From Ectopseudomonas guguanensis (GTDB lineage: Bacteria; Pseudomonadota; Gammaproteobacteria; Pseudomonadales; Pseudomonadaceae), in the NCBI RefSeq assembly GCF_900104265.1, contig NZ_FNJJ01000017.1, positions 1 to 64,000 of the forward strand: DNA of 64,000 nucleotides, written 5' to 3'. The notes under the pieces were generated by a model, which was given only the letters and a program-made list of their open reading frames with translations, ran no database searches and was not told the DNA's origin. Both the position numbers and the translations under genes were made by a program. Numbering within the stretch: position 1 is the first letter of the stretch; each line of letters starts with the position of its first letter. Below, piece after piece: positions 27,644-36,183 of this stretch.

Positions 27644-28610
27644 CGGGGCCGCGCTGCTCGAGATCGGCAGTTGGGCCAGTGCCGTCAGCGATCTTCCCGT
27701 GCATCAGGCCGCGTTGCTCTACGCTTCCGCGCATGGCCTGGGCAGCGCCATGCTGGCTGCCGGCATCTGGCTGCTACTGCCGCGTCGCTATCGTTACCCG
27801 TTCCCCTGGAGCCCGCTGTTCATCTTCAGCGTCTCGTTCTTCATCCCCCTGATCGGCATGATCGGCGTGGCGCTGGCGCTGTTTCCCGCGCTCTACCTGC
27901 CGCGCAAGCGCAAGGTGCAGCCCTGGGAGGCCACCGCCGTTCCCGAGCTGCCTTTCAAGCCGCGCGAGCGCAAGCAGGAGTTGATGTTCAGCGATGGTGG
28001 CCTGCAGGACGTGCTGCGTCATGCACGTGACCCCGATCAGCGCTTGACGGCGATCTTCGCGACACGCCGCATGCGCAGCAAGGAAGCCATTCCGATTCTG
28101 AAACTGGCGCTGCGTGATCCATCCGATGACGTGCGTCTGCTCGCCTACTCGATGCTCGATCAGCGTGAAAGTCGAATCAACCAGCGTATCGAGCACGCCC
28201 TGGCGAGCATGGACAGCGCCAGCACGGACCGCAAGATCGCCCTGCATGGCGAGCTGGCGCGCTGGTACTGGGAGCTGGCATACGTCGGCCTGGCCCAGGG
28301 CAGCGTTCTGGATCACGTGCTGCAGCAGGCCTGGAGCCATGTCACGGCCGCGCTGCTGGGCAACCCGGGTGGTGAACTGCACCTGCTCGCCGGGCGTATC
28401 GCCATGGAGCAGGGCAACCTCGATGAAGCGTTGGCGCAGTTCGATCGGTCCGCGCAGAGCGGGATGGATGCGATGCAGCTGGCGCCCTATCGCGCCGAAA
28501 TCGCGTTTCTGCGCCAACGCTATGACGAAGTTGCGCAAATGCTGGCCACGATGCCGGCCGAGCTGTTGCAACGTCCCCCCTTCGCGGCATTGGCTAGATA
28601 CTGGTTATGA
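27621..28610 (+). CDS. pelE: Pel biosynthesis inner-membrane TPR protein PelE
   Basis: 329 aa. Two or three N-terminal membrane helices (to about residue 95) are followed by a soluble helical part with HEAT/TPR-like repeats (RLTAIFATRRMRSKEAIPILKLAL; LLAGRIAMEQGNLDEALAQFDRS). It belongs to the inner-membrane Pel synthase with PelD, PelF and PelG. Length equals the P. aeruginosa protein. It overlaps pelD by 23 bases and pelF by 4, pointing to coupled translation. Confidence 0.93.
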   Translation: MISKWLFSGAALLEIGSWASAVSDLPVHQAALLYASAHGLGSAMLAAGIWLLLPRRYRYPFPWSPLFIFSVSFFIPLIGMIGVALALFPALYLPRKRKVQPWEATAVPELPFKPRERKQELMFSDGGLQDVLRHARDPDQRLTAIFATRRMRSKEAIPILKLALRDPSDDVRLLAYSMLDQRESRINQRIEHALASMDSASTDRKIALHGELARWYWELAYVGLAQGSVLDHVLQQAWSHVTAALLGNPGGELHLLAGRIAMEQGNLDEALAQFDRSAQSGMDAMQLAPYRAEIAFLRQRYDEVAQMLATMPAELLQRPPFAALARYWL

Positions 28611-30133
28611 GTGAAAGATCCGCTGTTCCCGACGTGCAGAGCGTCGATGTCTGCCTGTTGCTCGAAGGAACCTGGCCCTACGTGCGCGGGGGCGTGTCGA
28701 GCTGGATCAACCAGCTGATCCTGGGGCTGCCCGAGCTGACCTTCTCGGTGTTGTTCATCGGTGGCCAGAAGGAGGCCTACGGCAAGCGCCACTACGCCAT
28801 CCCCGACAACGTGGTGCACATTCAGGAGCACTTTCTCGAGGACGCCTGGAGCGAGATCCCCACCACCAGTACCCGTTCCAGCCCGGAGTTGGCCGAGCTG
28901 ATGCTGGATGTGCACCGCTTCCTGCACAATCCGGAGGAACCCAGCGAGGAGCAGGGCAAGGCCTTCGTGGACACCCTGGCAGCCGGTCGTATCGGCCGCG
29001 AGGCCTTCCTGCAGAGCCGCGCCAGCTGGGATGCCATCGTCGAGGGCTATACCCAGCACTGCGCCGATCCGTCATTCGTCAATTATTTCTGGACGCTGCG
29101 CTCCATGCAGGCGCCGCTGTTCATGCTGGCGGAAGTCTCCAGAACGCTCCCGCGCGCGCGCATGCTGCACTCCATCTCCACGGGGTATGCCGGCATGATC
29201 GGCAGCGTCCTGCAGCGCCGCTGGGACTGCTACTACCTGCTCAGCGAGCATGGCATCTACACCAAGGAGCGCAAGATCGATCTGGCCCAGGCGGGCTGGA
29301 TCGCCGAAAGCCCCGACGAGCGCCTGAGCACCGGCCTCGATGCGGAGGTCAGCTATATCCGCAGGCTGTGGATCCGTTTCTTCGAGCGCATCGGGCTGAT
29401 CACCTATCGATCGGCGAACTCCATCATCGCGCTGTACGAGGGCAACAGGCGGCGTCAGGTTCTCGATGGCGCTCCCGAGGCGCGTACGCGAGTCATCCCC
29501 AACGGTATCGATCTGGCCAGTTGGGATCAGGCGCTGCTCAGCCGTCCTGAGGGCGTGCCGCCGGTGGCCGGTCTGGTCGGGCGTGTAGTGCCGATCAAGG
29601 ACGTCAAAACCTTCATCCGCGCGATTCGTGGCGTGGTCAGCGTCATGCCCGAAGCCGAAGGCTGGATCGTCGGCCCGGAGGAAGAGGATCCGGATTACGC
29701 CGCCGAGTGCCACAGCCTGGTGGCCAGCCTGGGGCTGCAGGACAAGGTGCGCTTTCTCGGCTTCCGCCAGGTGCGCGAAGTCGTGCCGCAACTGGGCGTC
29801 ATGGTGCTGACCTCGATCAGCGAGGCGCAGCCGCTGGTGGTGCTCGAAGCCTGGGCCGCCGGCACGCCGGTGGTGACCAGTGATGTCGGCTCGTGCCGCG
29901 AGCTGGTCGAAGGCTCCACGCCGGAGGATCGCCAGCTCGGTACGGCAGGGGAGGTGGTGGCCATCGCCGACCCTCAGGCCACCTCGCGCGCCATCCTCTC
30001 GCTGTTGCGCAATCCGGAGCGCTGGAAGGCTGCCCAGGCCGTCGGCCTGGAGCGTGTGCGGCGTTACTACACCGAAGAACTGATGCTCGCGCGCTATCGC
30101 GAGCTGTATCGCGAAGGCACGGAGAGCGCGTAA
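28607..30133 (+). CDS. pelF: Pel polymerase glycosyltransferase PelF
   Basis: 508 aa, cytoplasmic GT4-family GT-B glycosyltransferase. The N-terminal part carries EGTWPYVRGGVSSWINQLI, with the glycine loop typical of GT4. The C-terminal domain has VIPNGIDL, GRVVPIKDVKTFI and the nucleotide-sugar site SEAQPLVVLEAWAAGTPVV containing the EX7E motif. It polymerises the Pel backbone from UDP-sugars on the cytoplasmic side. It overlaps pelE by 4 bases and pelG by 1 base. Confidence 0.95.
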   Translation: MSERSAVPDVQSVDVCLLLEGTWPYVRGGVSSWINQLILGLPELTFSVLFIGGQKEAYGKRHYAIPDNVVHIQEHFLEDAWSEIPTTSTRSSPELAELMLDVHRFLHNPEEPSEEQGKAFVDTLAAGRIGREAFLQSRASWDAIVEGYTQHCADPSFVNYFWTLRSMQAPLFMLAEVSRTLPRARMLHSISTGYAGMIGSVLQRRWDCYYLLSEHGIYTKERKIDLAQAGWIAESPDERLSTGLDAEVSYIRRLWIRFFERIGLITYRSANSIIALYEGNRRRQVLDGAPEARTRVIPNGIDLASWDQALLSRPEGVPPVAGLVGRVVPIKDVKTFIRAIRGVVSVMPEAEGWIVGPEEEDPDYAAECHSLVASLGLQDKVRFLGFRQVREVVPQLGVMVLTSISEAQPLVVLEAWAAGTPVVTSDVGSCRELVEGSTPEDRQLGTAGEVVAIADPQATSRAILSLLRNPERWKAAQAVGLERVRRYYTEELMLARYRELYREGTESA

Positions 30134-31503
30134 TGGCGGGTATTGGCTTTGAACTGAGGAAGATCCTGTCCAAGGACTCCTACACCTCGACGATGCGCGC
30201 CTATCTGTATGCCGGCCTGATCAGTTCCGGCCCTTGGGTATTATCGATCATCAGCGTGATGCTCATCGGCGTGTTGAGCCTGGGGGCGGTGCTACCGGAA
30301 ACGCTGATCGGCCAGTTCCTGGTCACCGTCACCTACCTGATGGCCACGTCGCTGATTCTCACCGGCGGGCTGCAGCTGTTCTTCACCCGCTTCGTCTCCG
30401 ACCGGTTGTTCGAGAAACGCCTGGACCTGATCCTGCCCAACCTGGTGGGCATACTGCTGCTGGTGACGATCGTCTCGGGGCTGCTGGCGATCTGCGTGCT
30501 GGGGCTGCTGTTCGATCAGCCGTTTTCCTACCGCCTGCTGGTGATGGCCAACTTCGTGGTGCTGTGCAACCTGTGGCTGGTGATCATCTTCCTGTCGGGG
30601 ATGAAGGCCTACAACCGCATCCTCGGGGTGATGTTCCTCGGCTACTCGCTGATGGTCGCCTCGGCCTATCTACTGCGCTTCCTCAATATCGACGGCCTGC
30701 TGCTGGGCCTGCTGATCGGCCACTCCAGCCTGCTGTTCATCTTCCTCTTCGACATCCTGCGCGAGTACCCGGCAGAACGCCTGGTCGCGTTCGATTTTCT
30801 CAAGCGCCGCCAGGTTTTCGTCAGCCTGCTGCTGACCGGGCTGTGCTACAACCTGGGCATCTGGATCGACAAGTTCATCTTCTGGTTCAACCCCTCGACC
30901 TCCGAAGCGGTGATCGGCCCGTTGCGGGCATCGATCCTCTATGACCTGCCGATCTTCCTCGCCTACCTGTCCATCATCCCCGGCATGGCGGTGTTCCTGG
31001 TGCGCATCGAGACCGATTTCGCCGAGTGGTACGAGCGCGTCTACGAGGCGATTCGTGGTGGGGAAACCCTGCAGCACATCGGCTGGCTCAAGGAGCAGAT
31101 GATCCTGGCGATTCGCCAGGGCCTGATGGAAATCTGCAAGGTCCAGGGGCTGACCCTGGTGCTGCTGTTTCTGCTGGCGCCGCAGTTGCTGTCGTGGCTG
31201 GGTATCTCCCTCTATTACCTGCCGCTGTTCTACATCGACGTGATCGGCGTGAGCATTCAGGTGGTGTTCATGGCCTTGCTCAACGTGTTCTTCTATCTCG
31301 ACAAGCGCGCCATCGTGCTCGAACTCTGCGTGCTGTTCGTCCTGGCCAACGGTGCGTTGACCCTGTTCAGTCAAATGCTCGGCCCGACTTTCTTCGGCTA
31401 CGGCTTCACCCTGTCGCTGCTGCTGTGCGTGCTGCTCGGCCTCTACCGCCTCAACGAGGCGCTGGATGACCTCGAGTACGAGACCTTCATGTTCAGCCGC
31501 TAG
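30133..31503 (+). CDS. pelG: Pel inner-membrane transporter PelG
   Basis: 456 aa, about twelve membrane helices, Wzx/MOP-flippase-like. It begins MAGIGFELRKILSKDSY, as PelG proteins do, and length equals that of P. aeruginosa PelG. With PelD and PelE it forms the inner-membrane complex that moves the nascent polymer into the periplasm. The ATG overlaps the pelF stop in TAATG. It is the last gene of the operon. Confidence 0.95.
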   Translation: MAGIGFELRKILSKDSYTSTMRAYLYAGLISSGPWVLSIISVMLIGVLSLGAVLPETLIGQFLVTVTYLMATSLILTGGLQLFFTRFVSDRLFEKRLDLILPNLVGILLLVTIVSGLLAICVLGLLFDQPFSYRLLVMANFVVLCNLWLVIIFLSGMKAYNRILGVMFLGYSLMVASAYLLRFLNIDGLLLGLLIGHSSLLFIFLFDILREYPAERLVAFDFLKRRQVFVSLLLTGLCYNLGIWIDKFIFWFNPSTSEAVIGPLRASILYDLPIFLAYLSIIPGMAVFLVRIETDFAEWYERVYEAIRGGETLQHIGWLKEQMILAIRQGLMEICKVQGLTLVLLFLLAPQLLSWLGISLYYLPLFYIDVIGVSIQVVFMALLNVFFYLDKRAIVLELCVLFVLANGALTLFSQMLGPTFFGYGFTLSLLLCVLLGLYRLNEALDDLEYETFMFSR

Positions 31504-31909
31504 CGGCCCATGAGCCGGGGTACCCGGAGCCCCGTCAACCCGGCTGAGCACGTCTTCAGCGCTGCTGCCCCGCCATGCCCGCTCCTCGGCGGGGCTTAAG
31601 TCCTCTCCCTGGCGCGAACGGCGCCGGCCATTTCGCGTCATGGCGCAGTCGCCAGGCTGCGCCCATCGCTCGTCCCGCCGCCTGGCCTTGTGTCGGTCGT
31701 GTTCTGCGTGAGCACCCCGTGGGCCGCTGATTCCTGCAAGGAACTCGGCTTGGTTCGGCTTCCGCGTTCGTATGAGGGGACAAAAGTTAAGTTGTCACTT
31801 ATCATACGTCCTACAACTGCGCAGGCGGTTGCGAAACCTCGGCGGCCGCGCCGAGGGCTCATTGATCGTCCCGGAGCGATGTCCTCGCTTCAACTGACAG
31901 GAGAACGCA
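31504..31909. other. Intergenic region between pelG and ketoglutarate semialdehyde dehydrogenase
   Basis: About 400 bases without a convincing gene. A hairpin with 8-bp arms, GCCCCGCC (31567-31574) and GGCGGGGC (31588-31595), follows pelG but lacks a T-run, so termination there is only possible. Near 31790-31818 an AT-richer stretch has inverted arms AGTTGT and ACAACT, 17 bases apart, and may be an operator for the downstream gene. GGAG precedes that gene's ATG. Confidence 0.5.
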
Positions 31910-33493
31910 ATGCTGAGTCTGACTGGCCACAACTACATCGGTGGCGAGCGCCGCGCCGCTGGCACCACCCTGCTCAAGAGCATCGACGCCAGTAGCGGGG
32001 AAGCGCTGCCGTACACCTTCATCCAGGCCACGCCGGAAGAAGTCGACGCTGCCGCCCAGGCTGCCGCTGCCGCTTATCCGACCTACCGCAACCTGTCGGC
32101 TGAGCGCCGTGCCGAGTTTCTCGAGGCCATCGCCGACGAGATCGATGCCCTCGGTGATGACTTCGTTGCCCTCGTTACCCGCGAAACCGCCCTGCCGGCT
32201 GCCCGCATTCAGGGCGAGCGTGGTCGTACAAGTGGCCAGATGCGTCTGTTCGCCAAGGTGCTGCGTCGTGGTGACTTCTACGGCGCGCGCATCGACCGCG
32301 CCCTGCCGGATCGTCAGCCGCTGCCGCGCCCGGATATCCGCCAATACCAGATCGGCGTCGGTCCGGTCGCCGTGTTCGGCGCCAGCAACTTCCCGCTGGC
32401 CTTCTCCACCGCCGGTGGCGATACCGCCTCTGCCCTGGCTGCCGGCTGCCCGGTGGTGTTCAAGGCGCACAGCGGCCACATGGCCGCCGCCGAATGCATG
32501 GCCAGTGCAGTGATCCGCGCGGCCGAGAAAACCGGCATGCCCAAGGGCGTGTTCAACATGATCTTCGGCGGCGGCGTCGGCGAGATCCTGGTCAAGCATC
32601 CGGTCATCCAGGCCGTGGGCTTCACCGGTTCGCTGAAAGGCGGTCGCGCCCTGTGCGACATGGCGGCTGCCCGTCCGCAGCCGATCCCGGTGTTCGCCGA
32701 GATGTCCAGCGTCAACCCGGTGATCGTCCTGCCGGGCGCCCTGAAGGCGCGTGGCGCCACCGTGGCCAAGGAGCTGGCTGGCTCCGTGGTGCTGGGCTGC
32801 GGCCAGTTCTGCACCAACCCGGGCCTGGTCATCGGCATTCGCAGCGCCGAGTTCAGTGAGTTCGTCGCAGGGCTCAGCGACGCCATCGCCAGCCAGCCGG
32901 CGCAGACCATGCTCAACGCTGGCACCCTGCGCAGCTACACCGGCGGCGTCGCGCAGCTCAAAGGCCATGCAAAAGTCAGCCACCTGGCGGGCAACGAGCA
33001 GACCGGCAACCAGGCGCAGCCGCAGCTGTTCAAGGCCGACGTGAGCATGCTGCTCGAAGGCGACCATCTGTTGCAGGAAGAAGTCTTCGGCCCGACCACC
33101 ATCGTCGTCGAAGTCGCCGACAGCGCCGAGCTGACCCGTGCCCTGCAGAGCATGCACGGCCAGCTGACCGCGACGCTGATCGCCGAGCGTGACGACCTCA
33201 GCGCCTTCCGCGACCTGCTGCCGCTGCTGGAAGTCAAAGCCGGCCGTGTGCTGCTCAATGGCTACCCGACCGGCGTGGAAGTCTGCGACGCCATGGTCCA
33301 TGGCGGCCCGTACCCGGCGACGTCCGACGCTCGCGGCACTTCGGTCGGCACCCTGGCGATCCACCGCTTCCTGCGTCCGGTGTGCTACCAGAACTACCCG
33401 GATGAGGTACTGCCGGAGGCGCTGCAGAACGCCAACCCGCTGGGCATTCAACGCCTGGTCGACGGCGTGCATACCCGTGACGCGCTGAGCTGA
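31910..33493 (+). CDS. Alpha-ketoglutaric semialdehyde dehydrogenase (2,5-dioxovalerate dehydrogenase)
   Basis: 527 aa aldehyde dehydrogenase of the subfamily that oxidises 2,5-dioxovalerate to 2-oxoglutarate with NADP. Family marks are GPVAVFGASNFPLAFSTAGG (Rossmann and substrate entry), catalytic Glu in PVFAEMSSVNPVIV and catalytic Cys in LGCGQFCTNPG. It usually ends routes for glucarate, galactarate, pentoses or hydroxyproline. None of those other genes are beside it, so the source of its substrate here is unclear. It is monocistronic, with a strong terminator just downstream. Confidence 0.9.
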   Translation: MLSLTGHNYIGGERRAAGTTLLKSIDASSGEALPYTFIQATPEEVDAAAQAAAAAYPTYRNLSAERRAEFLEAIADEIDALGDDFVALVTRETALPAARIQGERGRTSGQMRLFAKVLRRGDFYGARIDRALPDRQPLPRPDIRQYQIGVGPVAVFGASNFPLAFSTAGGDTASALAAGCPVVFKAHSGHMAAAECMASAVIRAAEKTGMPKGVFNMIFGGGVGEILVKHPVIQAVGFTGSLKGGRALCDMAAARPQPIPVFAEMSSVNPVIVLPGALKARGATVAKELAGSVVLGCGQFCTNPGLVIGIRSAEFSEFVAGLSDAIASQPAQTMLNAGTLRSYTGGVAQLKGHAKVSHLAGNEQTGNQAQPQLFKADVSMLLEGDHLLQEEVFGPTTIVVEVADSAELTRALQSMHGQLTATLIAERDDLSAFRDLLPLLEVKAGRVLLNGYPTGVEVCDAMVHGGPYPATSDARGTSVGTLAIHRFLRPVCYQNYPDEVLPEALQNANPLGIQRLVDGVHTRDALS

Positions 33494-33512
33494 TCCGGGC
33501 GCTGCAACGAAC

Positions 33513-33543
33513 AATGCCGCACCCTTCAAGGTGCGGCATTTTT
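33513..33543. terminator. Rho-independent terminator, probably bidirectional
   Basis: Arms AATGCCGCACC (33513-33523) and GGTGCGGCATT (33530-33540) form an 11-bp stem with a 6-base loop, with a T-run continuing on the plus strand. It lies between two convergent genes. Confidence 0.88.
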
Positions 33544-33562
33544 CGTTCAGGCGGCTGCAACC

Positions 33563-34336
33563 TTACTTGGCAGCGGCCTGGGTTTTCTCCACCGCCTGGA
33601 TGATCACCTTGGCCACATCGGCCGGACGCGACTGTTGCGGCACGTGGCTGGCGGCGACCTCGGTGGTCTGCGCGCCGATCTTCTTGGCGAAGTCGCGCTG
33701 CATTTGCGGCACGATCATGCGGTCATCGCTGGCGACGAGGTACCAGGACGGCTTCTGCTTCCAGGCCGCGACGCTGGTGCGGTCATCGAAGGCGGCAGCG
33801 CGGATCGGACCCTGCGTGGCGGTCATGATCGCCGTCTGCTTGGCAGGCAGATCCTGCGCGAAGTCGGCGGCCATGCCCTGCGGCGTCAGGTAGAGGAAGC
33901 CGTTCTTGTCCGCCGCGATCTGGCTGGAGCCCGGCGCGGTGGGATAGCCGCCGTAGAGCTCGCCGGTGGATTGGCCCGCATTCGGCGCGAAAGCCGCGAC
34001 ATAGACCAGGCTGCGCACCTTGTCGTCGCTACCGGCCTGGCTGATCACCGTGCCGCCCCAGGAGTGGCCGACCAGTACCACGTCGCCGTCCTGGTTGTTC
34101 AGCACGCGCTGGGTGGCGGCGACGTCGTCGGCCAGCGAGGTCAGCGGGTTCTGCACCACGGTAACCTTGATGCCCTTATCCTGCAGCAGCGGCACGACCT
34201 TGGCCCAGTCGGAGCCGTCGGCGAAGGCGCCGTGAACGATCACCACCGACGGCTTGGCGTCGGCGGCCTGGGCACTGACTGCGAAGAAGGGGCTGGCGAT
34301 GGCGAGGGCGAGGATCAGCGGCTTGGTATTGAACAT
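33563..34336 (-). CDS. Secreted alpha/beta hydrolase
   Basis: 257 aa. A signal peptide of about 24 residues (ending VSAQAA) indicates periplasmic or extracellular location. The alpha/beta hydrolase fold shows the HGAF oxyanion region at about 34-37, nucleophile elbow GHSWGG (Ser near residue 93), an acid candidate in the region around LVASDDRM and a C-terminal His in ASHVPQQSRP. It resembles esterase/EstC-like proteins common in Pseudomonas. The substrate is unknown. It diverges from the HD-GYP/LuxR gene by 100 bases. Confidence 0.87.
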   Translation of the reverse strand: MFNTKPLILALAIASPFFAVSAQAADAKPSVVIVHGAFADGSDWAKVVPLLQDKGIKVTVVQNPLTSLADDVAATQRVLNNQDGDVVLVGHSWGGTVISQAGSDDKVRSLVYVAAFAPNAGQSTGELYGGYPTAPGSSQIAADKNGFLYLTPQGMAADFAQDLPAKQTAIMTATQGPIRAAAFDDRTSVAAWKQKPSWYLVASDDRMIVPQMQRDFAKKIGAQTTEVAASHVPQQSRPADVAKVIIQAVEKTQAAAK

Positions 34337-34436
34337 GCTTGAATCTCCTGTGCTTGGGGGAGTTCAGTGTCGATAATGCGCCGGTGCCCCGGTATCGGTC
34401 GTTTATCCGAGGCCGGCAAAAATAGGAGAGCTGCCC

Positions 34437-35867
34437 ATGCAGGTGAATGACGCCGTCGCGCTGGAAGACGTCATGCTGGCACTGGCCATGGTCGGCGATC
34501 TGAGCATGGGGCAGCCCATCGATCAGTCGCGGCGTACCGCGCGCCTGGCGCAATGGCTGGCGCAGGCCTGTGGCGGTGATCAGGCGCAAATCGATGCGGC
34601 CCGGCAGGTGGCGCTGCTGCGCTGGTCCGGCTGTACCGCCAATGCCGATGGTTTCATGCGTCTGCTCGGCGACGACGTCGGCGGCCGCCGCGCCATGCTG
34701 GCGCACACCCTCGATGCCGCAGGCCACCGCGCCATGCTGCGCACCACGCCATTGGCCGTGGTGCACTGCGAAGTCGCCGGCGAGGTGGCCCGCACCCTCG
34801 ACTTGCCGGGGCAGGTCGAGCTGGGGCTGCGGCACATCTTCGAATGCTACGACGGCAGCGGCCGGCCGCTGGGCTTGCGTCATCCCGATATTCCGCAGGT
34901 GGTCTATCACGTGGTGCTGGCCGGCGATCTGGAAATCCTCTCGCGCGTCCATGGTCTGGAGGCGGCTCTGGAATGGATCGGCGCGCAGGGCGATCGCCGC
35001 TATCCTGCGGGCCTCGCCGAGCTGCTTGTCCGCCACGCCGCAGAGTGGCTGGATGCACTGCGCACGCCCGAGGGAATACGGCCTGGCGTCGGGTCGCAGG
35101 TCTCGCTGACCCTGGTGGGCGACGTGATCGATCTCAAGTTGTCCTGGTTGGCCGGCCATTCACGCCAGGCTGCCAGCCTGGTGCGCGATGCCGGCCGGCT
35201 GTGGGGCTTGCCCGAGGAGCGCCTCGACATACTCGCCAAGGCGGCGCTGATCCATGGCCTGGGCCGCGCGGCCGTGCCCAATCGAATCTGGAGCACGCCC
35301 GGCCCGCTGCTCGAAGGCGACCTCGAATCGGTACGCCTGGTGCCCTACTGGACGCACCGCGCCTGTAGCCAGATCGGCGGCCTGAGCGAAGCCGGACAAC
35401 TGGCCGCGCATGCCTACGAACGCCTGGATGGCAGCGGCTATTTCCGCTCGTTGAGTGGCGAGGCGCTGCAGGCCGAGCATCGTCTGCTGAGCGCCGCGCT
35501 GGCCTGGCTGGCGCTGCGTGGCGAACGCCCCTGGCGCGCTGCCTTCAGCGATGAGCAGGCCTCCCGCGTATTGCTGGATGAAGCCGAGCAGGGCCGCTTC
35601 GACCCACGCGCCTGCCAGGCGGTGATCAGCGCCGCGCGTGGCGAGCAGGCGCCGCTGGCCAGCAAGCCCGGCAATGGCCTGCTCAGCGAGCGCGAGACGC
35701 AGATCCTGCAACGCATCAGCAGCGGGGCGAGTAACAAGGAAGTGGCGCGCGACCTCGGCATCAGCCCGAGCACGGTGCGTACTCATGTCGAGAGCGTGTT
35801 CCGCAAACTGCAGTGCTCCACGCGCGCAGCGGCAACCTTGAAGGCGCTGACCCTGGGCGTGATTTGA
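34437..35867 (+). CDS. Degenerate HD-GYP domain protein with C-terminal LuxR helix-turn-helix
   Basis: 476 aa, no membrane segment. The first ~400 residues resemble a tandem HD-domain (HD-GYP-like) protein. The expected HDIGK motif reads IHGLGRAAVPNRIW and the GYP loop reads LDGSGYFRSLSGEAL, so metal-binding residues are partly lost and phosphodiesterase activity is doubtful. Residues about 412-474 are a LuxR/GerE helix-turn-helix (LSERETQILQRISSGASNKEVARDLGIS, then STVRTHVESVFRKL). It is most likely a DNA-binding regulator whose HD part senses a ligand. Its targets are unknown; the divergent hydrolase gene is one candidate. Confidence 0.85.
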   Translation: MQVNDAVALEDVMLALAMVGDLSMGQPIDQSRRTARLAQWLAQACGGDQAQIDAARQVALLRWSGCTANADGFMRLLGDDVGGRRAMLAHTLDAAGHRAMLRTTPLAVVHCEVAGEVARTLDLPGQVELGLRHIFECYDGSGRPLGLRHPDIPQVVYHVVLAGDLEILSRVHGLEAALEWIGAQGDRRYPAGLAELLVRHAAEWLDALRTPEGIRPGVGSQVSLTLVGDVIDLKLSWLAGHSRQAASLVRDAGRLWGLPEERLDILAKAALIHGLGRAAVPNRIWSTPGPLLEGDLESVRLVPYWTHRACSQIGGLSEAGQLAAHAYERLDGSGYFRSLSGEALQAEHRLLSAALAWLALRGERPWRAAFSDEQASRVLLDEAEQGRFDPRACQAVISAARGEQAPLASKPGNGLLSERETQILQRISSGASNKEVARDLGISPSTVRTHVESVFRKLQCSTRAAATLKALTLGVI

Positions 35868-35882
35868 GGCAGGGGCGACGGC

Positions 35883-36077
35883 TCAGTCGCCCCCTCCGCC
35901 GCCGCCATCGCCCCCGCCGCCCGAGTCGAAGCCCCCGTCACCGAAGCCAGGGCTGGAATCCTGCCCGCTCAGGCCGCTTCTCCTCTTTTTGCCTGCGCGT
36001 GACTTGGGCCTTGAGCGTTGCCACGAGTAGATGAAAAGCACCACGAATGCGATAGCGATCAGCGGCAGAATATCCAT
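35883..36077 (-). CDS. Small membrane protein with glycine-rich tail
   Basis: 64 aa from MDILPL at 36077, preceded by GGAGAG about 9 bases upstream. A single N-terminal membrane helix (about residues 3-19, LPLIAIAFVVLFIYSWQ) is followed by a basic stretch (RSRPKSRAGKKRRS) and a low-complexity Gly/Asp tail. I do not recognise a family; glycine-rich tails of this kind occur on small bacterial membrane proteins without assigned function. It lies between the HD-GYP/LuxR gene (convergent) and bphP (same strand, 106 bases upstream), with an 11-bp-arm hairpin in that gap. The low-complexity tail makes coding status slightly uncertain. Confidence 0.6.
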   Translation of the reverse strand: MDILPLIAIAFVVLFIYSWQRSRPKSRAGKKRRSGLSGQDSSPGFGDGGFDSGGGGDGGGGGGD

Positions 36078-36131
36078 GCGTTTTTCTCTCCATTGCCTTA
36101 GCGATGATCCTGGCGACACCGGCCTGCTGAT

Positions 36132-36179
36132 CTCGGACGCCTACCCAGCGAAAACCTCGCCGCTAGAGAGGCGTCCGAG
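36132..36179. repeat. Inverted repeat with perfect 11-bp arms after bphP
   Basis: CTCGGACGCCT (36132-36142) and AGGCGTCCGAG (36169-36179) are exact reverse complements around a 26-base loop. They lie just downstream of the bphP stop. There is no T-run on either strand, so it may be an mRNA-stabilising hairpin, a Rho-linked end, or a regulatory stem ahead of the small membrane protein gene. Confidence 0.6.
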
Positions 36180-36183
36180 CCGC

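Noticed and set aside
31859..33529. 556-codon open frame antisense to the ketoglutarate semialdehyde dehydrogenase
   Set aside because: Shadow frame; the plus strand has complete aldehyde dehydrogenase motifs.
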